Origin: Pontibacter arcticus
GTDB taxonomy: Bacteria; Bacteroidota; Bacteroidia; Cytophagales; Hymenobacteraceae
Assembly (NCBI RefSeq): GCF_003284895.1
Contig: NZ_QMDV01000005.1
Coordinates: forward strand, 62,001-126,000
Direction of reading: 5' to 3'
Length of the DNA: 64,000 bases
Every line of letters begins with the position of its first letter. Within the stretch, counting starts at the first letter, position 1. A program made the position numbers and the translations under genes. Under the pieces are notes generated by a model. The model was not told the origin of the DNA. It saw only the letters and a list, made by a program, of their open reading frames with translations, and did no database searches. Positions 1 to 8,284 of this stretch are shown piece by piece.

Positions 1-2010
1 GTCCACCGCTTCTTTAGCCGACGTAGAAACTTTTGCCATACCGATGTTCAGGAACACGTTTTTCAGGTCGTTGTACTCGATGTCGCCTTCGGCATACATA
101 TCGGCAGCACGCAGCGTCATTTCTTTTGTACCGCCACCGCCTGGTATCAGGCCAACACCAAACTCAACCAAGCCCATGTAGGTTTCAGCAGATGCCTGTA
201 TATGATCGCAATGTAAATTCAATTCGCAGCCACCACCCAGTGTTAAGCCGTGCGGTGCGCCTACTACAGGTATAGCCGAGTAGCGCATGCGCATCATGGT
301 GTTCTGGAACTGGCGGATGATCATGTTCAGTTCGTCGAAATCCTGATCCAGCGCATACATGTAGATAAGGCCCACGTTAGCACCGGCAGAGAAATTAGCT
401 GCATCGTTACCAACTACCATCCCACGGAAATCTTTTTCAGCCAGCTCGATCCCTTTGTTCAGGGCCATGATCACATCGCCGCCCATGGTGTTCATCTTCG
501 TATGGAACTCCACATTCAGGATACCATCGCCCAAGTCAAGTATAGTAGCGCCGCTGTTTTTCCAGATAACCTTATTGCCACGCAGGTTTTCAAGGATAAT
601 GAAGTTCTCAGCACCAGGTATGGCTTTGTATTCTTTGGAGTTGATGTCGTAATAGCGGCGTTGGCCGTTCTCTACGATGTAGAAAGACTCTTTGCCGCTT
701 TCCAACATTTCCTGTACCCAGGCTGCTGGCTGATAACCGGCTTCGGTCATGCGCTGCACACCTTCGCGGGCACCAATGGCATCCCAGTACTCAAACGGAC
801 CCAGTTCCCAGCCGAAGCCGGCACGCATGGCATCGTCTATTCTGTATAGTTCATCCGAAATCTCAGGTATGCGGTTGCTCACGTACTGGAACAAACCGTA
901 AAGCGACTCATTTAAGAACTGTGCTGCTTTATCTTTCTGGCCGGAGAAGGCTTTGATGCGTTTCTTCAGGTCTTCGATCGGCTTTAACACTTCCAGACTC
1001 TGGAACTTGGCTTTCTGCTTTGGTCCGTACTCCAGCGTATTTAAGTCCAGCGTCAGAATCTCGGTTTTGCCGTTCGCATCTTTTGTCTTTTTGTAGAAAC
1101 CTTGTCCGGATTTATCGCCCAGCCATTTGTTATCTACCATTGTCTGCAGGTAAGCAGGCAGCTTAAACAGCTCACGCGATTCGTCTTTTTCGCCGGTCTG
1201 GTACAAGCCGTTGGCCACATTCGCCAGCGTATCCAAACCAACTACATCCAGCGTTCGGAACGTTGCAGACTTCGGGCGACCGATGATCGGGCCGGAGATT
1301 TTGTCTACCTCGTCTACGTTCAGGCCCAGTTTGTTCATTACCTGCAGGCCTTGCATAATGGCGTAAATACCAACCCGGTTTGCAATAAAGGCAGGCGTAT
1401 CTTTAGCCAGTACAGTTGTCTTTCCTAAGTATAAATCCCCGTAGTGCATTAGGAAATCCACTACACTTTGGTCCGTTTCCGGCGTAGGAATTATCTCGAG
1501 AAGTTTTAAGTAGCGCGGCGGGTTAAAGAAGTGCGTACCGCAGAAGTGCTTTCTGAAATCATCCGAACGGCCATCCAGCATCAAATGAATCGGAATACCG
1601 GATGTGTTAGAAGAGATCAGCGTACCCGGCTTGCGGAATTGCTCCACCTGGTCGTACACAATTTTCTTGATCTTCAGGTTCTCTACTACTACTTCGATGG
1701 TCCAGTCGGCAGTAGCAATATCCTTCATGTTATCCTCGAAGTTACCTGTTTTGATCAGGCTTGCATCTGCTTTGCGGTAGATCGGCGACGGGTTAGAAAC
1801 AATCGCGGCCTGCAGTGCATTATTTACAATGCGGTTACGAACGGCTTTGCTTTCCAGCGTCAGGCCTTTCTTTTCTTCGTCGGGCGTTAGTTCTTTCGGG
1901 GCTATGTCCAGCAGCAACACCTGTACGCCAATGTTGGCGAAGTGGCAGGCAATACGCGAACCCATCACGCCGGAACCTAATACCGCTACTTTTTTAATTA
2001 TTCTTCTCAT
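1..2010 (-). CDS. FadN-like 3-hydroxyacyl-CoA dehydrogenase/enoyl-CoA hydratase (C-terminus missing)
   Basis: Fatty-acid beta-oxidation multienzyme: hydration of enoyl-CoA and NAD-dependent oxidation of 3-hydroxyacyl-CoA. The reading frame begins at an ATG (2008-2010, minus) and stays open to base 1, giving 670 codons. The N-terminus is a Rossmann fold (VAVLGSGVMGSRIA, about residues 8-21). A dehydrogenase catalytic region follows (SSNTSGIPI; GTHFFNPPRYLKLLEIIP) and then the dehydrogenase C-terminal domain (KDTPAFIANRVG). An enoyl-CoA hydratase/crotonase domain near the window edge includes the oxyanion-hole type stretch SAGANVGLIYMYA and LTLGGGCELNLHCD. This dehydrogenase-first order matches FadN/YusL of Bacillus rather than E. 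coli FadB. About 100-130 residues should remain outside. The gene lies 24 bases downstream of the MarR gene, so the two are probably co-transcribed, perhaps with a thiolase beyond the edge. Confidence 0.9.
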   Translation of the reverse strand, partial: MRRIIKKVAVLGSGVMGSRIACHFANIGVQVLLLDIAPKELTPDEEKKGLTLESKAVRNRIVNNALQAAIVSNPSPIYRKADASLIKTGNFEDNMKDIATADWTIEVVVENLKIKKIVYDQVEQFRKPGTLISSNTSGIPIHLMLDGRSDDFRKHFCGTHFFNPPRYLKLLEIIPTPETDQSVVDFLMHYGDLYLGKTTVLAKDTPAFIANRVGIYAIMQGLQVMNKLGLNVDEVDKISGPIIGRPKSATFRTLDVVGLDTLANVANGLYQTGEKDESRELFKLPAYLQTMVDNKWLGDKSGQGFYKKTKDANGKTEILTLDLNTLEYGPKQKAKFQSLEVLKPIEDLKKRIKAFSGQKDKAAQFLNESLYGLFQYVSNRIPEISDELYRIDDAMRAGFGWELGPFEYWDAIGAREGVQRMTEAGYQPAAWVQEMLESGKESFYIVENGQRRYYDINSKEYKAIPGAENFIILENLRGNKVIWKNSGATILDLGDGILNVEFHTKMNTMGGDVIMALNKGIELAEKDFRGMVVGNDAANFSAGANVGLIYMYALDQDFDELNMIIRQFQNTMMRMRYSAIPVVGAPHGLTLGGGCELNLHCDHIQASAETYMGLVEFGVGLIPGGGGTKEMTLRAADMYAEGDIEYNDLKNVFLNIGMAKVSTSAKEAVD

Positions 2011-2034
2011 AGAATAGGTCTAATTGTCTATGGT

Positions 2035-2469
2035 TTAATAAATATTTTTGTTTTCGATCATCCCCAGAATACGGCCGCATACTTTAAAGAACACGTCCAG
2101 TTCTTCCTGCGGTATCTGCTCGCGTACTTTGTGGTTAAAATGCAGCACCGTTTTCCGTGAAACCTCTTTCTTTTCGAGGCCTTTTTCCGTTAAAAAAATG
2201 CGGACAAGGCGCTTATCCCGAGCATCCGATACTTTATAGATGAGATCATTCTCTTCCATACTTTTCAGGATGCGGGTAAGGCTGCGGGCTTCGAGGCCAA
2301 GCAAGGGTGCTATTTTGGTAGCGGGCGTACCGGCCTGCTGGTCAATGTTAAGCAGCACAAACCCGATAGAGGTGGTTATATCGTTTTTGGCAGCCTCGGT
2401 ATTATACATACGCGAGATGGCATGCCAACATACTTTAAAATTATAGTCTACTGTTTCTTCCGGCTTCAT
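2035..2469 (-). CDS. MarR family transcriptional regulator
   Basis: A 144-residue winged-helix regulator. The helix-turn-helix (LNIDQQAGTPATKIAPLLGLEARSLTRILKSME read in parts, about residues 42-75) is followed by the beta wing with the family motif DARDKRLVRIFLTEKG (about 81-96). The start is taken at the ATG at 2469; an in-frame TTG two codons upstream is less likely. It directly precedes the FadN-like gene, and MarR-type repressors commonly control acyl-CoA catabolism genes. An acyl-CoA-responsive autoregulator is therefore a reasonable inference, but the ligand cannot be read from sequence. A small dyad (2508-2519) lies just upstream of a promoter-like element and could be its operator. 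Confidence 0.88.
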   Translation of the reverse strand: MKPEETVDYNFKVCWHAISRMYNTEAAKNDITTSIGFVLLNIDQQAGTPATKIAPLLGLEARSLTRILKSMEENDLIYKVSDARDKRLVRIFLTEKGLEKKEVSRKTVLHFNHKVREQIPQEELDVFFKVCGRILGMIENKNIY

Positions 2470-2488
2470 GTACAAGCGATGATGTTAT

Positions 2489-2496
2489 CAAATATA
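2489..2496 (-). promoter_or_regulatory. Bacteroidota-type -7 element upstream of marR
   Basis: On the minus strand this reads TATATTTG, an exact match to the TAnnTTTG -7 element used by the Bacteroidota primary sigma factor. It lies 20 bases upstream of the marR ATG. No clear TTG box is seen at the -33 position. Confidence 0.4.
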
Positions 2497-2507
2497 AAAA
2501 TAAATGT

Positions 2508-2519
2508 TATGCTTGCATA
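2508..2519. promoter_or_regulatory. Possible MarR operator dyad
   Basis: TATGCTTGCATA is a perfect inverted repeat (arms TATGC/GCATA, 2-base spacer). It lies between the predicted -7 element and the expected -33 position of marR, where a repressor would block transcription. Assignment to the adjacent MarR is inference. Confidence 0.3.
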
Positions 2520-2607
2520 CTATATTTAAAAATATTTTATCGTCATGCATCATATTCAGTACGAATGATATGCCACACAGATACTATAATGTAACGCATA
2601 AATTCGT

Positions 2608-2654
2608 ATAAACTAAAAAAGCCCTTCTGGTTAAGAAAGGCTTTTTTAGTTTAT
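2608..2654 (-). terminator. Rho-independent terminator after the acyl-CoA synthetase gene
   Basis: Perfect 16-bp inverted repeat (2608-2623 and 2639-2654, ending GGCTTTTTTAGTTTAT) with a 15-base loop. It lies 30 bases beyond the stop of the minus-strand synthetase gene. An AAGTATAAA motif lies at 2666-2674, between the hairpin and the stop codon. Confidence 0.8.
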
Positions 2655-2683
2655 AAGCTGCTCTGAAGTATAAATCTATACTT

Positions 2684-4444
2684 TTATCTATACATGCTAT
2701 CGATCAGGGATTGCCAGTTTTGCGTGATGATCTTACGCTTTACTTTAAGGCTTGGCGTTAACTCGCCGGTCTCAACAGTCCACTGGTTTGGCACAATTTT
2801 AAACTTTTTGATAGTCTCGAACTGCGCTAAATGCTCGTTGGTTTTGTCTATTTCGCGCTGAAACTTCTCGATCACAACCGGGTTCTGCAGCATATCCTTG
2901 TCGTTGGTATACGGGATGTTTTTGTGCTGGCACCAATCCTGCAGACCAAGTATAGAAGGCACAATAAGTGCGGCGGCATATTTTTCGCCGGAGCCAACCA
3001 CCATTGCCTGCTCTATTAAAACCGATTCTTTTAATTTATTTTCGATCTGCTGCGGGGCAATGTATTTACCGCCTGATGTTTTGAACATCTCTTTTTTGCG
3101 GTCGGTGATTTTCAGGAACTTGCCTTCTACCATTTCGCCGATATCACCGGTATGGAACCAGCCATCCGCATCAATCACTTCCGCTGTCAGATCAGGTTTG
3201 TTGTAGTAGCCTTTCATTACGTGCGGGCCGCGCGTCAGTACTTCGCCATCTTCTGCAATTTTCACTTCCACGCCATCTATGGCCATACCCACTGTTCCAA
3301 TCACGTTGTTTTCGGCTTCGGCGCGGTTCACAGTAATTACAGGCGATGTTTCGGTTAAGCCGTAGCCTTCCATTACGCGGATATTAGCAGACCAGAAAAC
3401 GCGGGCCAGACGTGGCTGCAACGCCGCACCACCTGATACAATGGCAATTACGTTACCGCCCAGCGCTTCGCGCCACTTGCTGAAGATAAGCTTGTTGGCG
3501 AGCTCCAGCTGCTTGTTGTACCACCAACCCTGGTTTTCGCGGGTGTCATACTTTAAGCCAAGCTCCAGTGCCCAGAAAAACAGCTTACGTTTCACGCCTT
3601 CCAGTTCCATTCCTTTGGCTACGATCTTATCGTATACTTTTTCGAGCAGGCGAGGTACGGTGGTAAATACATGCGGCTGTACTTCTTTCAGGTTGTCGGC
3701 TACTTTCTCTATACTTTCGGCATAGTAAATCGATACGCCCACACGCATATACAGATAAGTAAGCATCCGCTCGAAAATATGGCAAAGCGGCAGAAAGCTG
3801 AGCGCGCGGTGATGCTGGTTAAGCGGCACATACGGGTAAGCGCCCATTGCATTGCTCACCAGGTTTTCGTGGGTCAGCATTACACCTTTGGGGTTGCCGG
3901 TGGTACCGGAAGTATAAATAATGGTTAAAGTGTCGTCTTTGCTGATGGCTTCCTTGATCGGGTCGAGTTGTTTTACATCGCCGCCTTTGCCCATTTCCAG
4001 CACTTCGCTCCAGTGTTTCGCACCCGGGATACGATCAAAAGTATAAATGGCTTTTATACTTTCGGAGCCTGTAGTAGCGGCTACTACTTTATTGTACAGC
4101 TCTATATCCGATACAAAAACAGCTTTCACCTCGGCATCCGCGAAAATGTAACGGTAATCTTCTACCGTGATGGTCGGGTACATCGGCACACTTATCGCGC
4201 CTGCCTGCTGAATACCAAAATCTGCAAAAATCCACTCTGGCCTGTTAAGCGAAATAATGGCTACTTTATCGTTTTTGCCGATCCCCAATTTAAGCAGACC
4301 TAAGCTAACCTGGTTGGCATAATCCTGTACTTGCTGTGTGCTATACTTTACCCAGTTCCCGTTTTCTTTGGAGGCCAGGCAGTCCGGCTGCGGATAGTTC
4401 TGTAGCTGATAAGACAGCAAATCAAAGGTACGGGTTGTAGTCAT
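2684..4444 (-). CDS. Long-chain acyl-CoA synthetase (AMP-forming)
   Basis: Activates free fatty acids to acyl-CoA using ATP. At 586 residues it has the usual size of Bacteroidota FadD15-type synthetases. The phosphate-binding motif is IIYTSGTTGNPKGVML (about 178-193). The adenylate motif GYGLTETSP lies near 363 and GWFHTGDIGE near 433. The hinge/C-terminal motif ITDRKKEMFKTSGGKYI, with its conserved lysine, follows. No membrane segments are seen. The start is the ATG at 4444. It is transcribed separately from marR-fadN (a terminator lies between), but the pairing with a beta-oxidation enzyme fits fatty-acid uptake and degradation. Confidence 0.95.
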   Translation of the reverse strand: MTTTRTFDLLSYQLQNYPQPDCLASKENGNWVKYSTQQVQDYANQVSLGLLKLGIGKNDKVAIISLNRPEWIFADFGIQQAGAISVPMYPTITVEDYRYIFADAEVKAVFVSDIELYNKVVAATTGSESIKAIYTFDRIPGAKHWSEVLEMGKGGDVKQLDPIKEAISKDDTLTIIYTSGTTGNPKGVMLTHENLVSNAMGAYPYVPLNQHHRALSFLPLCHIFERMLTYLYMRVGVSIYYAESIEKVADNLKEVQPHVFTTVPRLLEKVYDKIVAKGMELEGVKRKLFFWALELGLKYDTRENQGWWYNKQLELANKLIFSKWREALGGNVIAIVSGGAALQPRLARVFWSANIRVMEGYGLTETSPVITVNRAEAENNVIGTVGMAIDGVEVKIAEDGEVLTRGPHVMKGYYNKPDLTAEVIDADGWFHTGDIGEMVEGKFLKITDRKKEMFKTSGGKYIAPQQIENKLKESVLIEQAMVVGSGEKYAAALIVPSILGLQDWCQHKNIPYTNDKDMLQNPVVIEKFQREIDKTNEHLAQFETIKKFKIVPNQWTVETGELTPSLKVKRKIITQNWQSLIDSMYR

Positions 4445-4687
4445 GGTTGGGTCGGTTATTAACTTTAATATGTTTTAAGGCTGGTTGTGTGGTTGCTAAC
4501 TTATAATTTTTGCACTAATTCTACTGCATTTTAACTATTTTTTTTGAAAATTCCGCTTCGTTTCCCAGAAACATCAGACATATCTTATATTTATAAGCTG
4601 TTTCTTTTGTTCCTTACTTTCCCCTAATTTCAGGAGTTTATAGCTAATTCTGTTTTATCGTTCATTTCTTTTTCCTGCATTTCTTAT

Positions 4688-5857
4688 ATGAATCTTTCTA
4701 TCTTTTTTGAGCCGCTGAACGAAGATGTATTTGCCCATCTTAAAAACCCGCGCACGCTGGGCGCTTACATCGAGCGCTTCGAAAGCAAGTTCCCAGATTG
4801 GCGCGGCGCCGATATTGCCCTGATAGGAATTAACGAAACAAGAGGACGCAGCACCGAAGCAACAGATCTGCCTGAACAGACAGATGAGCAAACGCCCGCA
4901 CGCGCCGTCCGGAAAAAGCTTTACAGTTTGTTTAAAGGCGCAGGCCGCTGCCAGCTAGTAGACCTGGGTAATTTACGCCCGGGCATTACCCTGGAAGATA
5001 CTAACCTCCGCCTGAAAGAAATCGTGGAAGTACTTATCTCCCATAACACTATACCCGTACTTATCGGCGGCTCCCACGACCTGGAATATGGCCAGTATCT
5101 GGGTTACGAACACCTCGACCGCGCCGTGAACATGGTAACCGTAGACAGCAGCCTGGACATGACCGAAGAAAGTACCGCACCGGCCAATAAAAAGCAGCTC
5201 CGCCAGATACTGATGCACGAACCCAACTACCTTTTCAGCTTAAGCCAGATCGGGTACCAGTCTTATTTAGTGGAGCCGGAAGTAATGGGTACACTCGAGA
5301 AACTGAACTTTGAGGCTTACCGCGTAGGTGAGGTACGCAGAAACCTGCCGGAAATGGAGCCCGTTATCCGGATGGCCGACCTGCTGACAATCGATATTTC
5401 GGCCATACGCCACCAGGATGCGCCTGCTTACGAACCTGCCAACCCCTTTGGCTTAACCGGCGAGGAAGCCTGTCAGCTATGCTGGTATGCCGGCCAGAAC
5501 GATGCCCTTACTTCTTTTGGTATTTATGAGTACGATCCGGCACTGGACCCGCGCGAAGTAACCGCCATGACCATTGCCACCATGATCTGGTATTTTGTGG
5601 AAGGATTTTACAACCGCAAAAACGAGCTTAACTTCTCAGACAAGCAATTTACCAAGTATGCCGTGGCGTTTAACGATGGGCCGGATCGCATGGTCTTCTA
5701 CAAAAACAGGAACAGCGAAAAATGGTGGCTTGAAGTAGAACCTCTTTCCGCTGATAAAGGTAAGCGCATAGTGCCCTGCAGTTACGAAGATTACCTGAAT
5801 GCCATAAAAGGCGAAATACCAAACCGCTGGATTTTGGCGCAGGCGCGCATTGGCTAA
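4688..5857 (+). CDS. Arginase/formimidoylglutamase-family protein with altered metal site
   Basis: 389 residues of the ureohydrolase (arginase/agmatinase/formimidoylglutamase) fold, recognisable from VLIGGSHDLEYGQY (H130) and later family motifs. In canonical enzymes six residues bind two Mn ions. Here the block normally DAHxD reads DSSLD (D153, S155, D157), and the block normally SxDxD reads TIDIS (D236, S238). The ligands assigned to the first metal (H130, D153, D157, D236) are therefore present. The two specific to the second metal (His to Ser155, Asp to Ser238) are absent. A mononuclear enzyme or a non-catalytic paralogue is inferred; I would not call it an arginase. It opens a plus-strand run with a cytochrome-b5-like gene 112 bases downstream. 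Confidence 0.75.
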   Translation: MNLSIFFEPLNEDVFAHLKNPRTLGAYIERFESKFPDWRGADIALIGINETRGRSTEATDLPEQTDEQTPARAVRKKLYSLFKGAGRCQLVDLGNLRPGITLEDTNLRLKEIVEVLISHNTIPVLIGGSHDLEYGQYLGYEHLDRAVNMVTVDSSLDMTEESTAPANKKQLRQILMHEPNYLFSLSQIGYQSYLVEPEVMGTLEKLNFEAYRVGEVRRNLPEMEPVIRMADLLTIDISAIRHQDAPAYEPANPFGLTGEEACQLCWYAGQNDALTSFGIYEYDPALDPREVTAMTIATMIWYFVEGFYNRKNELNFSDKQFTKYAVAFNDGPDRMVFYKNRNSEKWWLEVEPLSADKGKRIVPCSYEDYLNAIKGEIPNRWILAQARIG

Positions 5858-5969
5858 TGTGTTTATACTTTAAAGGGCTGCTATTTAATTTTCATGAGCC
5901 AACTAAATAAGTCAATCCTCTACAGCCTTATCCATTATCCAATCAACACGACAGAATCAACCTCATAAA

Positions 5970-6224
5970 ATGGACGAATTACCCGAATATACTTTACAGC
6001 AGCTTGCCCTTCGTAACGGCCAGGACCGCGAGGAAATCTGGGTGGCGTACGAAGGTATAATTTACGACGTTAAAAAATCAAGAATGTGGCGCGACGGGAA
6101 GCATTACGAGCACTGGGCCGGCCAGGATTTAACACCAGAGTTGAAAGATGCGCCGCATAATGCCAATGTTTTTGATAAATTTACAGTTATCGGGTTTGTT
6201 AAAAACTCTTCTTACCGAAAATAA
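5970..6224 (+). CDS. Cytochrome b5-like heme-binding domain protein
   Basis: 84 residues forming a single cytochrome b5-type domain (YTLQQLALRNGQD at the N-terminus, IWVAYEGIIYDV, then HYEHWAGQDLTPELKDAPH). Candidate axial ligands are the histidines in the HYEHWAG block and in DAPH. The usual HPGG motif of eukaryotic b5 is replaced, as in bacterial predicted heme/steroid-binding proteins. No signal peptide or anchor is visible, so it is probably cytosolic. Its role is unknown. It lies 54 bases before the MurK-like gene and may be co-transcribed with it. Confidence 0.75.
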   Translation: MDELPEYTLQQLALRNGQDREEIWVAYEGIIYDVKKSRMWRDGKHYEHWAGQDLTPELKDAPHNANVFDKFTVIGFVKNSSYRK

Positions 6225-6278
6225 GTAACAGGTTCTTTAACCAGAGATGGTTTTACCATATAACGCATACAAAAAACG

Positions 6279-7145
6279 ATGATTTTACTTGCTGATAGCG
6301 GCTCTACCAAAACAGACTGGCGCCTGATAACATCCACAGAAGTCTTGCAACAAATGTTTACAACCGGCATTAACCCGATGTACCAGGATACAGACCAGAT
6401 TTATACTTCGCTGAAAGATGAATTGCTCCCGCAGATGGAGGGCCAAAAACCTACCGCTATTTATTACTATGGCGCTGGCTGCAGCTCCGAAGACCGTAAC
6501 AAACTGGTAGCAGATGCGCTCAGCAAAGCCTTCCCGGATACGAAAGTAGAAGTTGACCATGACCTGTTAGGTGCCGCCCGCGCACTTTGCGGACAGGAAC
6601 CGGGTATTGCCTGCATCTTAGGCACAGGCTCCAACTCCTGTTTGTATGATGGGAAAGACATCATCGACAACGTACCGTCGCTGGGTTTTTTATTGGGGGA
6701 TGAAGGAAGCGGCGCTTACCTGGGCAAGATGCTGATCAAAGCGTACCTGTACCGCGAACTGCCGGACGAACTGGCACAATCGCTTAAGAACCGTTTTAAC
6801 CTTACCAAAGAAGGTGTGCTGGAGGAAGTATACCACAGCACCATCCCGAGCAAGTACATGGCTTCTTTCGCTAAATTTATTCACGAAAAGCGCAAGCACC
6901 CTGTTATACACGCTATGATCTACGAAAACTTCTCTGACTTTTTCGAAACGCAGGTCTGCAAGTATGATAACTTCACAAACATTCCTGTAAACTTTGTGGG
7001 CTCCATCGCTTTCCATTTTTCGGATACGCTAAAGCAGGTAGCTAAAAAGTATAGCGCCAACATCGGCAAAATACTTAGCACGCCAAGCGAAGGCATGATC
7101 CATTACCATCAAGCTTTATTGGCGCAGGAAGAAAATCAAAAGTAA
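6279..7145 (+). CDS. MurK-like N-acetylmuramate/N-acetylglucosamine kinase (BadF/BadG ATPase family)
   Basis: 288 residues of the ASKHA sugar-kinase fold. The phosphate-1 motif is ILLADSGSTKTDWRLI at the N-terminus. The phosphate-2 region is GIACILGTGSNSCLYDG (about 108-124), followed by GFLLGDEGSGAYLGKML. It is immediately upstream of murQ. Family members next to MurQ, such as MurK of Clostridium and Tannerella, phosphorylate MurNAc and/or GlcNAc recovered from the cell wall. The inferred reaction is ATP plus MurNAc to MurNAc-6-phosphate, the MurQ substrate. Preference between MurNAc and GlcNAc cannot be read here. Confidence 0.85.
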   Translation: MILLADSGSTKTDWRLITSTEVLQQMFTTGINPMYQDTDQIYTSLKDELLPQMEGQKPTAIYYYGAGCSSEDRNKLVADALSKAFPDTKVEVDHDLLGAARALCGQEPGIACILGTGSNSCLYDGKDIIDNVPSLGFLLGDEGSGAYLGKMLIKAYLYRELPDELAQSLKNRFNLTKEGVLEEVYHSTIPSKYMASFAKFIHEKRKHPVIHAMIYENFSDFFETQVCKYDNFTNIPVNFVGSIAFHFSDTLKQVAKKYSANIGKILSTPSEGMIHYHQALLAQEENQK

Positions 7146-7223
7146 AAAATATAAAATCCGGTTATCACAAAGTATAAAATTTAGCATTTATACTTTGTGA
7201 TAACCCATCTTAACAACTTAACA

Positions 7224-8045
7224 ATGTCTACCACCGAATCGGCTTCGCATTACAACAGCCTGGAGCAAATGCCTGTGCGGGAACTCCTCGAAAACATTAA
7301 CCGCGAAGACAAAACCGTTCCGCTTGCCATCGAAAAAGCCATTCCGCAACTGGAGGCGCTGGTAAACGCTACTGTCACAAAACTTAGTGCTGGCGGAAGG
7401 CTGTTTTATATCGGGGCTGGCACCAGCGGCCGGTTAGGCATTGTGGATGCCTCCGAATGTCCGCCTACGTATGGCGTGCCGCATGGTATGGTGATCGGCA
7501 TTATTGCAGGGGGCGATACAGCTATCCGGAAAGCAGTAGAGTTTGCAGAAGATGACGCCGAACAAGCCTGGAAAGACCTGCAGGAACACAACATTACCGC
7601 AAAGGATATAGTAGTCGGGATTGCCGCATCGGGCCGTACGCCTTATGTGATAGGTGGTCTGGAAGCCTCCCGGGCGAAAGGAATTGCCACCGGTTGTATT
7701 GTTTGTAACCCGAATAGTGCCGTAGCCGCTGCCGCAGATTTTCCGGTAGAAGTTGTAACCGGCCCTGAATTTGTAACCGGCAGCACCCGCATGAAAGCCG
7801 GCACCGCCCAGAAACTTGCCCTGAATATGCTGACCACAGCCACTATGGTACGCCTGGGCCGCGTGAAAGGAAATAAAATGGTAGATATGCAGCTATCTAA
7901 CCACAAGCTGGTAGACCGCGGCATACGCATGGTGATGGATGAGTTGCAACTGCCGCAACCCGAAGCGGCCGCTTTACTTAAAAAGTATGGAAACGTACGC
8001 GCTGCAATTGATGCTTACACCACGGATGATCCTTCGAAAAACTAG
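7224..8045 (+). CDS. murQ: N-acetylmuramic acid 6-phosphate etherase
   Basis: Cleaves the lactyl ether of MurNAc-6-phosphate to give GlcNAc-6-phosphate and D-lactate in peptidoglycan recycling. It has 273 residues from the ATG at 7224. An upstream in-frame ATG at 7197 would add nine residues but overlaps an AAGTATAAA-motif region, and the family starts near the ESASHYNSLEQM stretch. The SIS sugar-phosphate domain shows FYIGAGTSGRLGIVDASECPPTYG (in parts, about 61-84) with the catalytic glutamate in ASECPP. GIAASGRTPYV and GSTRMKAGTAQKLALNML follow. The upstream kinase supplies its substrate. A strong terminator follows. Confidence 0.95.
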   Translation: MSTTESASHYNSLEQMPVRELLENINREDKTVPLAIEKAIPQLEALVNATVTKLSAGGRLFYIGAGTSGRLGIVDASECPPTYGVPHGMVIGIIAGGDTAIRKAVEFAEDDAEQAWKDLQEHNITAKDIVVGIAASGRTPYVIGGLEASRAKGIATGCIVCNPNSAVAAAADFPVEVVTGPEFVTGSTRMKAGTAQKLALNMLTTATMVRLGRVKGNKMVDMQLSNHKLVDRGIRMVMDELQLPQPEAAALLKKYGNVRAAIDAYTTDDPSKN

Positions 8046-8058
8046 CAGGTCTAACGTA

Positions 8059-8106
8059 TAAAAAGAGCGGGCAGGAAAGTATAAACTTTTCTGCCCGCTC
8101 TTTTTT
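8059..8106 (+). terminator. Terminator after murQ with AAGTATAAA in its loop
   Basis: Stem AAAAGAGCGGGCAG (8061-8074) pairs with CTGCCCGCTCTTTT (from 8091). It runs into a T-tract and can serve both murQ and the convergent gene. The apex contains AAGTATAAA (8077-8085) followed by CTTTT, so the stem continues partly through the motif. Confidence 0.9.
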
Positions 8107-8164
8107 ATGTGATTAGCTGTTTTGAGTTTCGAATTGTAATGCATAAACCTGTCGTTCCAAACCT

Positions 8165-8241
8165 GCCGTTGTTGGTGTTTTCACCGACAACTATACTTTA
8201 CCTGATTAGTGCTTGCTGGTGAAAACACACAGCAAAGGCAA
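8165..8241. repeat. REP-like 77-bp repeat, copy A
   Basis: Matches 14980-15056 over 77 bases, with differences confined mainly to a 12-base centre and one base near the end. The left half forms a hairpin (GTTGTTGGTG, TTTT loop, CACCGACAAC). The right half forms a second (TTGCTGGTG, AAAA loop, CAC-A-CAGCAA). The halves are also mutually complementary (GTGTTTTCACC with GGTGAAAACAC). It lies between the convergent murQ and the 8285-9382 gene. Confidence 0.8.
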
Positions 8242-8284
8242 CAGGTATAGATTTGTTAAAACGTTAAGTAACTTTATGGTTAGC

